From Pantoea cypripedii (GTDB lineage Bacteria > Pseudomonadota > Gammaproteobacteria > Enterobacterales > Enterobacteriaceae), in NCBI RefSeq assembly GCF_011395035.1, contig NZ_CP024770.1, positions 1,355,634-1,415,097 on the forward strand: DNA of 59,464 nt. The letters are read 5' to 3'. Below are positions 34,036 through 43,314 of the stretch, one piece after another. Position numbers and translations under genes: made by a program. Numbering within the stretch: the first letter of the stretch is position 1; every line of letters begins with the position of its first letter. Under the pieces are notes generated by a model. The model was given only the letters and a program-made list of their open reading frames with translations. It was not told the origin of the DNA and made no database searches.

Positions 34036-35721
34036 TCATGCCCTGATTCGCTCGGTTTGAGATTCCCTAATCCCCGTTACGGCGGATAACAACTGTTGCG
34101 TATAAGGGTGTTGCGGACTGCGCCATACCTGTTCAACATCACCAGACTCCACTATCTGGCCCTGATTCATCACCATAATCCGGTCAGACATATAGCGTAC
34201 TACTGCCAGGTTATGGGAGATAAACAGATAACTCAAACCCAACTCCTGCTTTAATTCCAGCAACAAGTTAAGAATTTGCGCCTGAACGGAAACATCAAGT
34301 GCTGAAACGGCTTCATCGCAAATAACCAGTCGCGGTTTGACAATCAATGCCCTTGCAATGCCAATGCGCTGACGCTGCCCACCGGAGAATTCATGAGCAT
34401 AGCGATGCAGTGACTGGCGCGGCAACCCCACACGATCGAGAATGGTATGAATGCGCTCCAGTCGCTGAGTGGCGGGAATCGGTTCGTGCAGGCGGAGTAC
34501 CGAATCAAGGATCGTAAAAATGGAGTGTCGGGGATTGAGTGAGGCATAAGGATCCTGAAATATCATCTGCACGCTCTGCCGCAGATTTTTCAATGCTGAC
34601 TCGGGCTGATGTGTAATGTCTTCGCCATCCAGCAATATTCTCCCGCTGTCCGGACGCAGCAGCCGCAGAATCGAACGAGACAGAGTGGACTTCCCGCAGC
34701 CGGATTCGCCAACCACCCCTAACGTTTCGCCCACCTGAAGGTCAAAACCAACGGCCTCTAATGCGGGAATGCGCTTTCTGCCCTGAGCGTAGCTAACGCC
34801 AAGATTATCCACCGACAACAGTGGTAGCGTTGCTGGTTTCTCGTGTATCACAGGGAAATCCAATTTCTCCGGCTGATGGAGTCTGAACTGGTGTGCATCA
34901 TGATGACGGATTTCAGTGAGCATCCGTTGGCGATAATGCAGGTCTTCCTCTCCCAGCAGTGAAGCCGCCATTAAACCTCGGGTATAATCGTGCTTTGGCT
35001 GATCAAAAAGCAACCTGGCACTCCCCTGTTCCACAATATCGCCGTGATGCATAACCGCCACTTTGTCGGCCCATTGTGCAACCAGACCTAAGTCATGGCT
35101 GATCATCAAAATACTCAGAGAGAGTTCTCTACGCAGCCGATCCAGCAGCTGCATGATATTAGCTTGAACCGTGACGTCCAGCGCGGTGGTTGGCTCGTCA
35201 GCGATGAGGAGTTTAGGCTCACATGCTACCGCCATTGCGATCATAACGCGCTGGCGCTGGCCACCGGATAACTGATGCGGAAAATCATCCACGCGACGTA
35301 TGGGCTCAGGAATTTTGACTAAATTCAGTAACTCAATGGCATGGGCACGGGCCTGCTTACGAGATAATTGCTGATGTACGCGCAAGGTCTCGGCGATTTG
35401 CACACCCACGCTGTAGACGGGATTGAGTGACGTCATCGGTTCCTGAAAAATCATCGAGAGATGGTTGCCGCGTACTGAACGTATCTCACGTGATGGCAGA
35501 CTGAGAAGGTCACGCCCATTAAACTGAATACGACCACTGACGTTTGCCTGTTTTGCCAGCAATCCCATGATGGCGAGAGCAGTTACAGATTTTCCGCTGC
35601 CCGACTCCCCGACGAGTGCCAGCATTTCCCCCCGCGGCAGACTGAAACTCACATCATTTACCACAGCGTGTTCATTGAAATGAATCGCCAGATTTTCCAC
35701 CGACAGTAATGGTTGCATCAT
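34036..35721 (-). CDS. Fused dual-domain ABC transporter ATPase (DppD-DppF type)
   Basis: A 561-residue protein with two ATP-binding cassettes. The first has Walker A GESGSGKS at 38-45, signature LSGGQRQR at 151-158 and Walker B LLIADEPTTALD. The second has Walker A GESGCGKS at 338-345, signature FSGGQRQR and Walker B VICDEAVSALD. In the last, the usual Pro after the catalytic Glu is Ala and the next residue Val, a small deviation. It drives the permeases at 35718-37580. The start is ATG 35721 (4-bp overlap) or ATG 35718. It is a paralogue of 6662-8287. Confidence 0.93.
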   Translation of the reverse strand: MMQPLLSVENLAIHFNEHAVVNDVSFSLPRGEMLALVGESGSGKSVTALAIMGLLAKQANVSGRIQFNGRDLLSLPSREIRSVRGNHLSMIFQEPMTSLNPVYSVGVQIAETLRVHQQLSRKQARAHAIELLNLVKIPEPIRRVDDFPHQLSGGQRQRVMIAMAVACEPKLLIADEPTTALDVTVQANIMQLLDRLRRELSLSILMISHDLGLVAQWADKVAVMHHGDIVEQGSARLLFDQPKHDYTRGLMAASLLGEEDLHYRQRMLTEIRHHDAHQFRLHQPEKLDFPVIHEKPATLPLLSVDNLGVSYAQGRKRIPALEAVGFDLQVGETLGVVGESGCGKSTLSRSILRLLRPDSGRILLDGEDITHQPESALKNLRQSVQMIFQDPYASLNPRHSIFTILDSVLRLHEPIPATQRLERIHTILDRVGLPRQSLHRYAHEFSGGQRQRIGIARALIVKPRLVICDEAVSALDVSVQAQILNLLLELKQELGLSYLFISHNLAVVRYMSDRIMVMNQGQIVESGDVEQVWRSPQHPYTQQLLSAVTGIRESQTERIRA

Positions 35722-36590
35722 TGTTCACTTAATCTTGGGTTAAAGGCATCGTTTAACGCATCACCCAGCAAGTTGAGTCCCAGCAGGGTTACAACCAAGG
35801 CTATGCCCGGAATGGCGGTGAGATACCAGGCGGTACGTAGCATTTCTCGCCCGCTGCCGATCAGAAAGCCCCAACTAACTGCATTGGGATCGCCCAGACC
35901 GAGAAACGATAAGGCAGCTTCCATCAGGATTGCAGACGCGACCATCACCGATGAGGTGACAATGATGGTGGGCAGCGCATTCGGTAACATTTCGCGCGTG
36001 ATGATATGCAGGGATGAAAATCCCTGGCAGCGCGCGGCCAGTACAAAATCTGATTCGCGCAAGGTGCGAAATTCGGCGCGTACTAAACGCGCAATCGTCG
36101 GCCAGGTTGTGATGCCAATACTAAGCGTAATCAACCACACTGATGGGGTTGTTATGGACAGAATAATAATCACCAACAGAAACGCTGGCATGGTTTGAAA
36201 CAATGTGGTTACACGCATCAGTAAATTGTCGGTAAGGCCGCCGAAGTAACCACTCAGGCTGCCAATGATTGTCCCTGCAAGCAGGCCGATTAATGTTGCC
36301 CCCAGGCCAATCAGGAGTGAAACACGGGCACCATGAAAGATGCCTGCTGCAAGGTCACGCCCCATAGCATCCGTGCCCAGCGGCCAGGTCAGATCATCAC
36401 CCGGTTTTAACAGTGGAGACGCCACCATATCGAGTGGGTCGCCTGGATAAATCCATGGGGCAACCACCGCCATGGCAATGACCAGCAGCAAAATCAACAG
36501 ACCGGCAATGCCCGCTGGATTGTGCATAAATTGACGCAGCGCACGATGTTGACCGCTCTGTGTGATGGAAAGGGGAGAGAAAATTGTCAT
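35718..36590 (-). CDS. Peptide-type ABC transporter permease (DppC-like)
   Basis: A 290-residue inner-membrane permease with an N-terminal helix at about 30-52, the WPLGTDAMGRD signature in the first periplasmic loop and an EAA loop (SDFVLAARCQGFS at about 178-190). Its start abuts the DppB-like stop with no gap, and it overlaps the ATPase by 4 bp. It is equivalent to the gene at 3055-3927 in the first transporter. Confidence 0.92.
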   Translation of the reverse strand: MTIFSPLSITQSGQHRALRQFMHNPAGIAGLLILLLVIAMAVVAPWIYPGDPLDMVASPLLKPGDDLTWPLGTDAMGRDLAAGIFHGARVSLLIGLGATLIGLLAGTIIGSLSGYFGGLTDNLLMRVTTLFQTMPAFLLVIIILSITTPSVWLITLSIGITTWPTIARLVRAEFRTLRESDFVLAARCQGFSSLHIITREMLPNALPTIIVTSSVMVASAILMEAALSFLGLGDPNAVSWGFLIGSGREMLRTAWYLTAIPGIALVVTLLGLNLLGDALNDAFNPRLSEQ

Positions 36591-37580
36591 TTAGCGTCTC
36601 ACAATTCGGGGATCGAGCCAGGCATGGAGAAGATCCACGATAAAGTTGGCGGCAATGACCATCAGGGAGGAGAACAACAGGATCCCTAACAATATATTGA
36701 CGTCACGCGCCATCACAGCGTCAAGCGCTAACCTGCCCAGTCCCGGCCAGGAAAATACGGTCTCTACCACCGCCGCGCCGCTGAGCAGCGTGGCAATGTG
36801 CATACCGCTGACGGTGACAAGTGGTATCAACGCGCAACGCAATACATGGACTAGTGTCACGCGTAACGGGGATAGTCCCTTTGCATGGGCCGTTCGCACA
36901 AAATCCTGATGTGCGATCTCTAACATTGCGGCGCGAGTCAGGCGGGCATAAATGGCCAGGAAAAAACTCGCCAGAGAAAACACAGGTAAAAGGGCATGAG
37001 AAAAGAGATCACTGAAATAAGCCCATCCATGGAGATCGGCACCGATTGTCATATTTCCACTGCTGGGAAGCCAGCCTAAATATACTGAGAAAAGCACCAG
37101 TAACATTAATCCAATCCAAAATCCGGGTAATGAATAAAGCAGCAGACTCACTAAAGACAAAACACGATCGGGCCAGCGACCGACAAATAAAGCCATGATG
37201 ACGCCGAAAAAAACACCGATAATGAGTGCCATCAATTGCGCCGCCAGCATTAAAATGAGCGTGGCAGGGAGTCGAGATAATATCAGTGTGGTGACAGGAG
37301 TGTTAAATCGTGGCGAAAATCCGAGGTTACCCTGCAAAATATGGCTGGACCAGTTAATAAACTGCTGCCAGGCAGGAAGGTTAAGACCATATTGCTCTCG
37401 CATCAGTGCCATGCTGGCAGCACTGGCTCCGCCAGACTCGCCAGCCAGTACGTCAACCGCATCACCCGGTATTGCTTTCAGGATGATAAACATGATCAGT
37501 AAAATACCCACAAACGTTGGCAGTACCTGTAGCGCAGTTTTGAAAATAAATGAGAGCAGCCAATGTCGTTCTCGCTGCAT
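36591..37580 (-). CDS. Peptide-type ABC transporter permease (DppB-like)
   Basis: A 329-residue inner-membrane permease. The N-terminal helix is followed by IPGDAVDVLAGESGGASA, the same unusual motif as in the permease at 2072-3058 (SGGASA), so the two transporters are sister systems. The EAA loop reads DFVRTAHAKGLS (about 224-235). It is the first gene of the leftward permease-permease-ATPase operon and is divergent from hyuA. The binding protein is at the end of the divergent operon (41594-43183). Confidence 0.92.
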   Translation of the reverse strand: MQRERHWLLSFIFKTALQVLPTFVGILLIMFIILKAIPGDAVDVLAGESGGASAASMALMREQYGLNLPAWQQFINWSSHILQGNLGFSPRFNTPVTTLILSRLPATLILMLAAQLMALIIGVFFGVIMALFVGRWPDRVLSLVSLLLYSLPGFWIGLMLLVLFSVYLGWLPSSGNMTIGADLHGWAYFSDLFSHALLPVFSLASFFLAIYARLTRAAMLEIAHQDFVRTAHAKGLSPLRVTLVHVLRCALIPLVTVSGMHIATLLSGAAVVETVFSWPGLGRLALDAVMARDVNILLGILLFSSLMVIAANFIVDLLHAWLDPRIVRR

Positions 37581-37808
37581 AGCCAGCGTCCTTTTCTTCT
37601 CCTTCGATTAAGAACAGCGAAACTAACAGCCAACGTTTTATCGGGTTAACAATATTTACGGGAATATATTACCGGAAAAAACATATACAGAGATTGACTG
37701 GCTATTTTTATTTTTCGCATAAACTAACCTGAATTACTCAGTAGCCATCATTGGTGTGATGCCGGTTAATGACGCCCTAAATATTTGATTATTTGTAAAG
37801 GCGTAAGT

Positions 37809-39920
37809 ATGTCAAAAACAGGCGGTAATAATAGCAAAAACCGGGTTGCTGTAGATGTCGGGGGCACTTTCACTGATATCGTGCTGCTGCAAGGGAATAC
37901 CCAGTATTCTGCAAAAATCCTTACCAGCGCAGATGCGCCTGAGCGCGCAGTTATTGCAGGAATCAGCGACGTACTTAACCAGGCTGCGATCGATTTTAAG
38001 GATATTGACCTGCTAATTCTGGGCACTACGCTGGCAACTAATGCACTGATCGAACGCAAAGGTGCCCGTACTGCACTCATCACCACTGGAGGTTTTCGCG
38101 ATTTAGTGGAGATTGGTCAGGAGGATCGCTTTGCACAGTATGACGTTTTTTTGCAAAAGCCACGCCCGCTGGTGGAGCGTCAGTGGCGTTTCACCGTTGA
38201 AGAGCGTATTGATGCTCAAGGTAAAGTGCGCATCCCTCTCAATGAGGCGCAGGTTATTGAACTTGCCAGTGAACTACGGGCGCTGAAAATCGAAAGCGTG
38301 GCGATTGGCTATCTGCAAAGTTTTATCAATTCGCAACATGAACAGCGCACTGCGGAAATCTTGCGTGACCTGCTGCCAGAAGTGACATTGTCACTATCGA
38401 GTGAGGTTTGTCCTGAGATTCGCGAGTATGAACGTCTGTCAACGGTGTCTGCTAATGCCTATGTACAGCCACTGGTAGCGGGTTATCTTCATCGTCTACA
38501 GCAGTTGTTGCAACAGCGTGGTTTGAGAGGACAACCTTATCTGATGACCTCTGGTGGCGGTATTACCACGCTGGAAAATGGTATTACCGAACCCGTCAGA
38601 CTGGTGGAATCTGGCCCTGCTGGTGGTGCCATTCTTGCCAGCAATATCGCCAGCCAACTCAATCTAAACAAAGTGCTCTCTTTTGATATGGGGGGCACCA
38701 CGGCGAAAATCTGCTTTATCAATAATTTCCAGCCTCAGATTTCGCGCAGCTTTGAGTTCGGGCGCGTACATCGACATCAGAAAGGCTCGGGTTTGCCGAT
38801 TCGTATTCCGGTTATCGATCTGGTTGAGATTGGCGCAGGTGGCGGTTCAATTGCACGCATCGATAATTTACAACGCCTGCAAGTTGGGCCGGATAGCGCG
38901 GGATCCTCGCCTGGCCCGGTCAGTTACAACCTTGGCGGTGAGTTGGTGACCATTACCGATGCTAACGCGCATCTGGGATTACTGGAACCGTCGAGTTTTG
39001 CCGGTGGTAAAGTGGCGTTAGATGTTAATAAAGCAGCGTATGCGCTAGCAAAACAGGTGGGTGAACCGCTCGGATTAACCACGGATGACGCTGCGCTGGC
39101 AGTGACCGAAATTATCGCTGAAAACATGGCTAATGCCGCACGCGTGCACGCCAGTGAGCTTGGTAAGCAAGTTGACAACTATACCCTTGTCGCATTTGGT
39201 GGTGCAGCACCGCTTCATGCTGCGCGGCTTGCCAGTAAGCTGGGCATTAACCGAGTGGTGATCCCCCACGCAGCTGGCGTCGGCTCCGCACTGGGCTTCC
39301 TGTGGGCACCGGTGGCCTATCAGGCGGTGCGCAGCTTTTATCAGCGGCTCGATAATCCGGATTTTGCCGCCGTAAATAGATTACTGGAGACACTGAGCGC
39401 ACAGGCACAACAGATAGTGCAGGAAGCAGAAGCACATGCCGATATCACGCTCCAGCACAGTGTGTATCTGCGTTATGCCGGTCAGGGGCATGAAGTGCCA
39501 ATCCACCTGCCGGGCAACCGCTTCGATGCGCAGGGACTTGCGGATTTGCACGATCGTTTCACACAAAGCTATCGCCAGCTCTATGGCCGCAGCCTGGATC
39601 ATGTACCGGTAGAAGCCATTAGCTGGACGGTCACAGCATCAACGGCAGCACCCACTATTACCTTCCCTGCCCCGTTAACGGAATCGGTTAGCCAGCCAGC
39701 TGTGGCGGAGCGAGACATTTTTTCTCTCCAGCAGCAACGCCACATCCGGGTTCCGGTATTCACCCGCTCTCACATGAGCCAGCAATCCCCCCATCAGGGG
39801 CCGCTGTTAATCGTCGATTCTGAAACCACCACGTTGGTTGATGAGCTGTTCTCTGTCCGCAGCACACCCGAGGGACATCTGCTGCTGGAACGGCAAATGC
39901 ATACAGGAGCTACGCAATGA
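37809..39920 (+). CDS. hyuA: HyuA-type hydantoinase/5-oxoprolinase subunit (ATP-dependent)
   Basis: A 703-residue protein. The start at 37809 has AAAGGCG upstream and gives MSKTGGNNSKNRVAVDVGG; an in-frame ATG at 37785 is less likely. The actin-like ATP-binding motif VDVGGTFTD is at 15-23, with a second phosphate loop SFDMGGTTAK near residue 300. HyuA and HyuB together hydrolyse cyclic amides such as hydantoins, 5-oxoproline or N-methylhydantoin, in most cases with ATP. It overlaps hyuB by 4 bp and is followed by a peptide-type binding protein. The substrate is unknown. A sulfur-containing lactam such as 2-oxothiazolidine-4-carboxylate, a known 5-oxoprolinase substrate, is an attractive inference. 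Confidence 0.92.
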   Translation: MSKTGGNNSKNRVAVDVGGTFTDIVLLQGNTQYSAKILTSADAPERAVIAGISDVLNQAAIDFKDIDLLILGTTLATNALIERKGARTALITTGGFRDLVEIGQEDRFAQYDVFLQKPRPLVERQWRFTVEERIDAQGKVRIPLNEAQVIELASELRALKIESVAIGYLQSFINSQHEQRTAEILRDLLPEVTLSLSSEVCPEIREYERLSTVSANAYVQPLVAGYLHRLQQLLQQRGLRGQPYLMTSGGGITTLENGITEPVRLVESGPAGGAILASNIASQLNLNKVLSFDMGGTTAKICFINNFQPQISRSFEFGRVHRHQKGSGLPIRIPVIDLVEIGAGGGSIARIDNLQRLQVGPDSAGSSPGPVSYNLGGELVTITDANAHLGLLEPSSFAGGKVALDVNKAAYALAKQVGEPLGLTTDDAALAVTEIIAENMANAARVHASELGKQVDNYTLVAFGGAAPLHAARLASKLGINRVVIPHAAGVGSALGFLWAPVAYQAVRSFYQRLDNPDFAAVNRLLETLSAQAQQIVQEAEAHADITLQHSVYLRYAGQGHEVPIHLPGNRFDAQGLADLHDRFTQSYRQLYGRSLDHVPVEAISWTVTASTAAPTITFPAPLTESVSQPAVAERDIFSLQQQRHIRVPVFTRSHMSQQSPHQGPLLIVDSETTTLVDELFSVRSTPEGHLLLERQMHTGATQ

Positions 39921-41590
39921 ACCAGGACATTATTCAATACCAGGTCATCTGGAACCGTTTGATCTCAGTAGTGGAAGAACAGGCGCAGGCACTGATTCGT
40001 ACTGCTTTTGGTACCGCCACCCGTGAAGCAGGTGATCTCTCGGCAGGCGTATTTTTACCTGATGGCCGCATGGTGGCTCAGGCTGTCACTGGGACGCCGG
40101 GACACGTCAATTCCATGGCGGAGTCGGTTAAGCACTTCCTGCGAGTTTTTCCAATTGAAGGGCTGCAACCCGGCGATGTGCTGGTCACTAACGATCCGTG
40201 GAAAGGCACCGGCCACCTGTATGACATCACCATGGTTACACCCGTATTTCATCACGGGCGACCAGTGGCACTGTTTGCTTCTACGCTACATGTGATCGAT
40301 ATCGGTGGACTCGGTCCCGGCCCAGATGGACAGCAAATCTGGCATGAGGGTTTGTTTCTGCCGATTATCAAATTCATCCATGCCGGGAAGCTGGATGAAA
40401 CCGTACTGAATATTGTGAAAGCCAACGTGCGCGAGCCGGCTCAGGTGGAAGGTGATTTCCTCGCCCTGGTCGCCTGTAACGATGTGGGTGCTCGTCGTCT
40501 GCTAACCCTTCTGGATGAATTTGAACTCAACGATCTGCTTGAGGTTGGCGAGTACATTCTGACCCGTTCGGAACAGGCGATGCTGGACGCGGTGCGTGCC
40601 TGGCCAGCCGGTAGTTGGGAGAGTGAACTTTGGGTGGATGGTTACGGTGAGCCGCTTCGTCTGCAAGCAAAGCTGACGCTCAGTTACGACGGTATTCATG
40701 TTGATTTTACCGGAAGCGCGGGTTTTGTCTCCAAAGGCATTAATGTCGTGAAAGCCTACACCGATGCTTATACCTCCTTTGGTATTCGCTGCCTGATTGG
40801 TGCCGATATCCCTAATAATGCTGGGTCGCTTGGCGTGATTAAAATCGATGCACCAGAAGGTTCGATTCTGAATGCACCATACCCGGCGGCAGTGACCTCC
40901 AGACACATCATTGGTCAGATGTTACCTGATGTAGTGTTTAACTGTCTGCGTCAGGCGCGTCCTGGCGAAGTACCAGCGGAAGGCGCCTCCTGTTTATGGA
41001 ATATTCAGCTCTCCGGCGGCCATATACTGCAGCAGTACAATGCCAAAGATAGCCTGAAGCAACCCCGGTTTTCTATTACCAGTTTCTCCACGGGTGGCAC
41101 TGGCGCGCGCCCGCGACTTGATGGTCTTTCTACCACCTCTTTCCCGAGCGGGGTGCGCAATGTCTCGCTGGAAATCCTTGAGTCGATTAGCCCGGTGGTG
41201 TTCTGGCGTAAAGAATATCGCCAGGATTCCGGTGGCGCAGGCGCACAGCGCGGCGGGCTGGGGCAAATTATCGAACTTTCACACGGTCAGGATCTGCCGA
41301 TGGAATTAGGTGCAGCCTGGGATCGCATTCACTTTCCAGCGCAGGGGGCCGAAGGTGGGCTGGCTGGCGCACCTGGACGGGTCACGCTCTCCAGCGGGGA
41401 GACGTTGTCTGGAAAAGGCCGACAGGTCATCCCGCCTGGCAGCCATCTTATCGTTGAAACTCCAGGCGGTGGTGGACTAGGCAACCCGCGTGATCGCGAA
41501 TCTGCCAGCGTGCAACGCGACGTCACCAATCGACTGATTAGCGCAGAAGCCGCTGCTGAACACTATGGATTCACTAATAAAACGGAGTAA
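39917..41590 (+). CDS. hyuB: HyuB-type hydantoinase/5-oxoprolinase subunit
   Basis: A 557-residue protein of the hydantoinase B family. Typical segments are SAGVFLPDGRMVAQ at about 38-51, VTNDPWKGTGHLYDIT at about 92-107, and a glycine-rich C-terminal part (GGLGQIIEL, PGGGGLGNP). It is the partner of HyuA, overlapping it by 4 bp. It ends three bases before the binding protein, so enzyme and binding protein are made from one transcript. Together they would ring-open an imported cyclic amide in the cytoplasm. Confidence 0.92.
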   Translation: MNQDIIQYQVIWNRLISVVEEQAQALIRTAFGTATREAGDLSAGVFLPDGRMVAQAVTGTPGHVNSMAESVKHFLRVFPIEGLQPGDVLVTNDPWKGTGHLYDITMVTPVFHHGRPVALFASTLHVIDIGGLGPGPDGQQIWHEGLFLPIIKFIHAGKLDETVLNIVKANVREPAQVEGDFLALVACNDVGARRLLTLLDEFELNDLLEVGEYILTRSEQAMLDAVRAWPAGSWESELWVDGYGEPLRLQAKLTLSYDGIHVDFTGSAGFVSKGINVVKAYTDAYTSFGIRCLIGADIPNNAGSLGVIKIDAPEGSILNAPYPAAVTSRHIIGQMLPDVVFNCLRQARPGEVPAEGASCLWNIQLSGGHILQQYNAKDSLKQPRFSITSFSTGGTGARPRLDGLSTTSFPSGVRNVSLEILESISPVVFWRKEYRQDSGGAGAQRGGLGQIIELSHGQDLPMELGAAWDRIHFPAQGAEGGLAGAPGRVTLSSGETLSGKGRQVIPPGSHLIVETPGGGGLGNPRDRESASVQRDVTNRLISAEAAAEHYGFTNKTE

Positions 41591-41593
41591 ACC

Positions 41594-43183
41594 ATGCTGA
41601 AACTTTTTCGCCGCTCGCTTTTAGCGGTTGCTTTGGGGACGTCGCTGCTGGGAAGCGCGGCACAGGCTGCTGAGCCACAAGCGGGTGGCACACTGAATCT
41701 GGTATTAAACTACGAACCACCTGCGCTGATCGCACTGACCACGGTTGCCACGCCAGCATTGAGTGTCAGTGCTAAAGTGACTGAGGGGCTGCTCAGCTAT
41801 GATTTTGATCTTAACCCTAAGCCACAGTTAGCGACCAGTTGGGAGGTCAGCCCAGATGGCACACGCTACACCTTCCATTTGCGTCCTGGAGTGAAATGGC
41901 ACGATGGACAGGATTTCACTTCAGCCGATGTCGCTTACTCTATTGAGTTACTCAAAAGAGTACACCCGCGCGCTTCCAGTACTTTTGCCAATGTCACCAA
42001 AGTTGAGACGCCAGATGCTCTGACCGCCGTGTTAGTTCTCTCCAAGCCCGCGCCTTATCTGATAAAAGCGTTTGCTGCGGCTGAATCACCGATTGTACCG
42101 AAACACATTTACGAAGGTACTGACCCGCTGACAAATCCCCACAATAATGCACCGATTGGCACCGGTCCGTATCTCTTTGATAAATGGGTACGTGGTAGTT
42201 ACATTTTATATAAGCGCAACCCAAACTATTGGGACAAGAATCGCCCTTATCTTGACCAACTGGTCGTGAAGTTTATCCCGGATGCGGCTGCGCGTTCAGT
42301 GGCGTTTGAAACCGGTGATGCCGATCTTGGCTATCGTACGCCGGTGGCGCTCAACGATGTAGCCCGTTTGAAAAAACTGCCTCAACTCGGTTTCGACACC
42401 AAAGGCAACAGTTACTCATATAACGTCAGCTCGCTGCAATTTAATCTGGATGATGCGCACTTCAAAGATCTTCGCGTTCGCCAGGCTGTGGCGCATGCAA
42501 TTAATCGTCAGGTCATTTTACAGGTGGCCTATTTTGGTCTTGGACAAGTGACGGCATCACCCATTGCTCCGGGTATCAAAGAGTACAACGACCCATCCCC
42601 TTCACCGTATGATTTTGATATTAAGAAGGCCAATGAACTGTTAGATCAGGCCGGTTTTCCGAAAGGCAGCGATGGCACACGCTTCAGTGTCACGCTGGAT
42701 TATAACCCGATTGCAGAAGATCTACGTAAAACAGCGGAATATACCCGTTCAGCGCTGGCAAAAATCGGTATTAAAGTAACGCTGCGCGCCCAGGATCTTT
42801 CCAGTTTTGTACGACGCATTTACACTGACCGTGACTTCTCATTCACCATTAATGGCCATAGCAATTTGTATGATCCGACTGTTGGCGTTCAGCGCATCTA
42901 CTGGTCGAAGAATTTCCGTAAAGGCGTCCCCTTCTCTAATGCTTCGGATTACCACAATCCTGAAGTAGATCGGCTGCTCGAAACGGCGCAAACAGAAAAC
43001 GATCCGCAGAAGCGAGTTGAGGAATTTAAGGCGTTTCAGCAGATTGTTGAGCACGACCTACCCGATATTAACCTGATATCACCGCAGTTCATCACCATTT
43101 ATAATCGCAAGGTGCATGATCACTCGGTTACTGCTGATGGCATTGAAGGTAATCTCTCGCAAGTCTGGATTGGAAAGCAGTAA
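41594..43183 (+). CDS. Peptide-type ABC transporter substrate-binding protein (family 5)
   Basis: A 529-residue periplasmic protein. The signal peptide is about residues 1-25 (SLLAVALGTSLLGSAAQA). Family 5 motifs are LRPGVKWHDGQDFTSADV, KRNPNYWDKNRPYLD and VRQAVAHAINRQ. It is a sister of 15085-16683. Its permeases and ATPase are encoded on the opposite strand (34036-37580), so this transporter, like the first, is divided between two operons. It is followed by a strong hairpin. Confidence 0.92.
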   Translation: MLKLFRRSLLAVALGTSLLGSAAQAAEPQAGGTLNLVLNYEPPALIALTTVATPALSVSAKVTEGLLSYDFDLNPKPQLATSWEVSPDGTRYTFHLRPGVKWHDGQDFTSADVAYSIELLKRVHPRASSTFANVTKVETPDALTAVLVLSKPAPYLIKAFAAAESPIVPKHIYEGTDPLTNPHNNAPIGTGPYLFDKWVRGSYILYKRNPNYWDKNRPYLDQLVVKFIPDAAARSVAFETGDADLGYRTPVALNDVARLKKLPQLGFDTKGNSYSYNVSSLQFNLDDAHFKDLRVRQAVAHAINRQVILQVAYFGLGQVTASPIAPGIKEYNDPSPSPYDFDIKKANELLDQAGFPKGSDGTRFSVTLDYNPIAEDLRKTAEYTRSALAKIGIKVTLRAQDLSSFVRRIYTDRDFSFTINGHSNLYDPTVGVQRIYWSKNFRKGVPFSNASDYHNPEVDRLLETAQTENDPQKRVEEFKAFQQIVEHDLPDINLISPQFITIYNRKVHDHSVTADGIEGNLSQVWIGKQ

Positions 43184-43191
43184 ATCTTTGC

Positions 43192-43215
43192 AGGAAGCCG
43201 CAACAGCGGCTTCCT
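43192..43215 (+). terminator. Terminator hairpin after the HyuAB-binding protein operon
   Basis: A perfect 10-bp stem, AGGAAGCCGC and GCGGCTTCCT, with an AACA loop begins eight bases after the stop codon of the binding protein. No long T run follows. It separates this operon from the convergent dehydrogenase gene. Confidence 0.75.
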
Positions 43216-43314
43216 CGCACAACGATAAGTCGCTTTTAATGTTTATGTAAAGAGTGCCGACGGCGATTACCCGGAACCGTAAATTTCCTCATTTCTCCAG
43301 GCAAGTCAAGCCCC

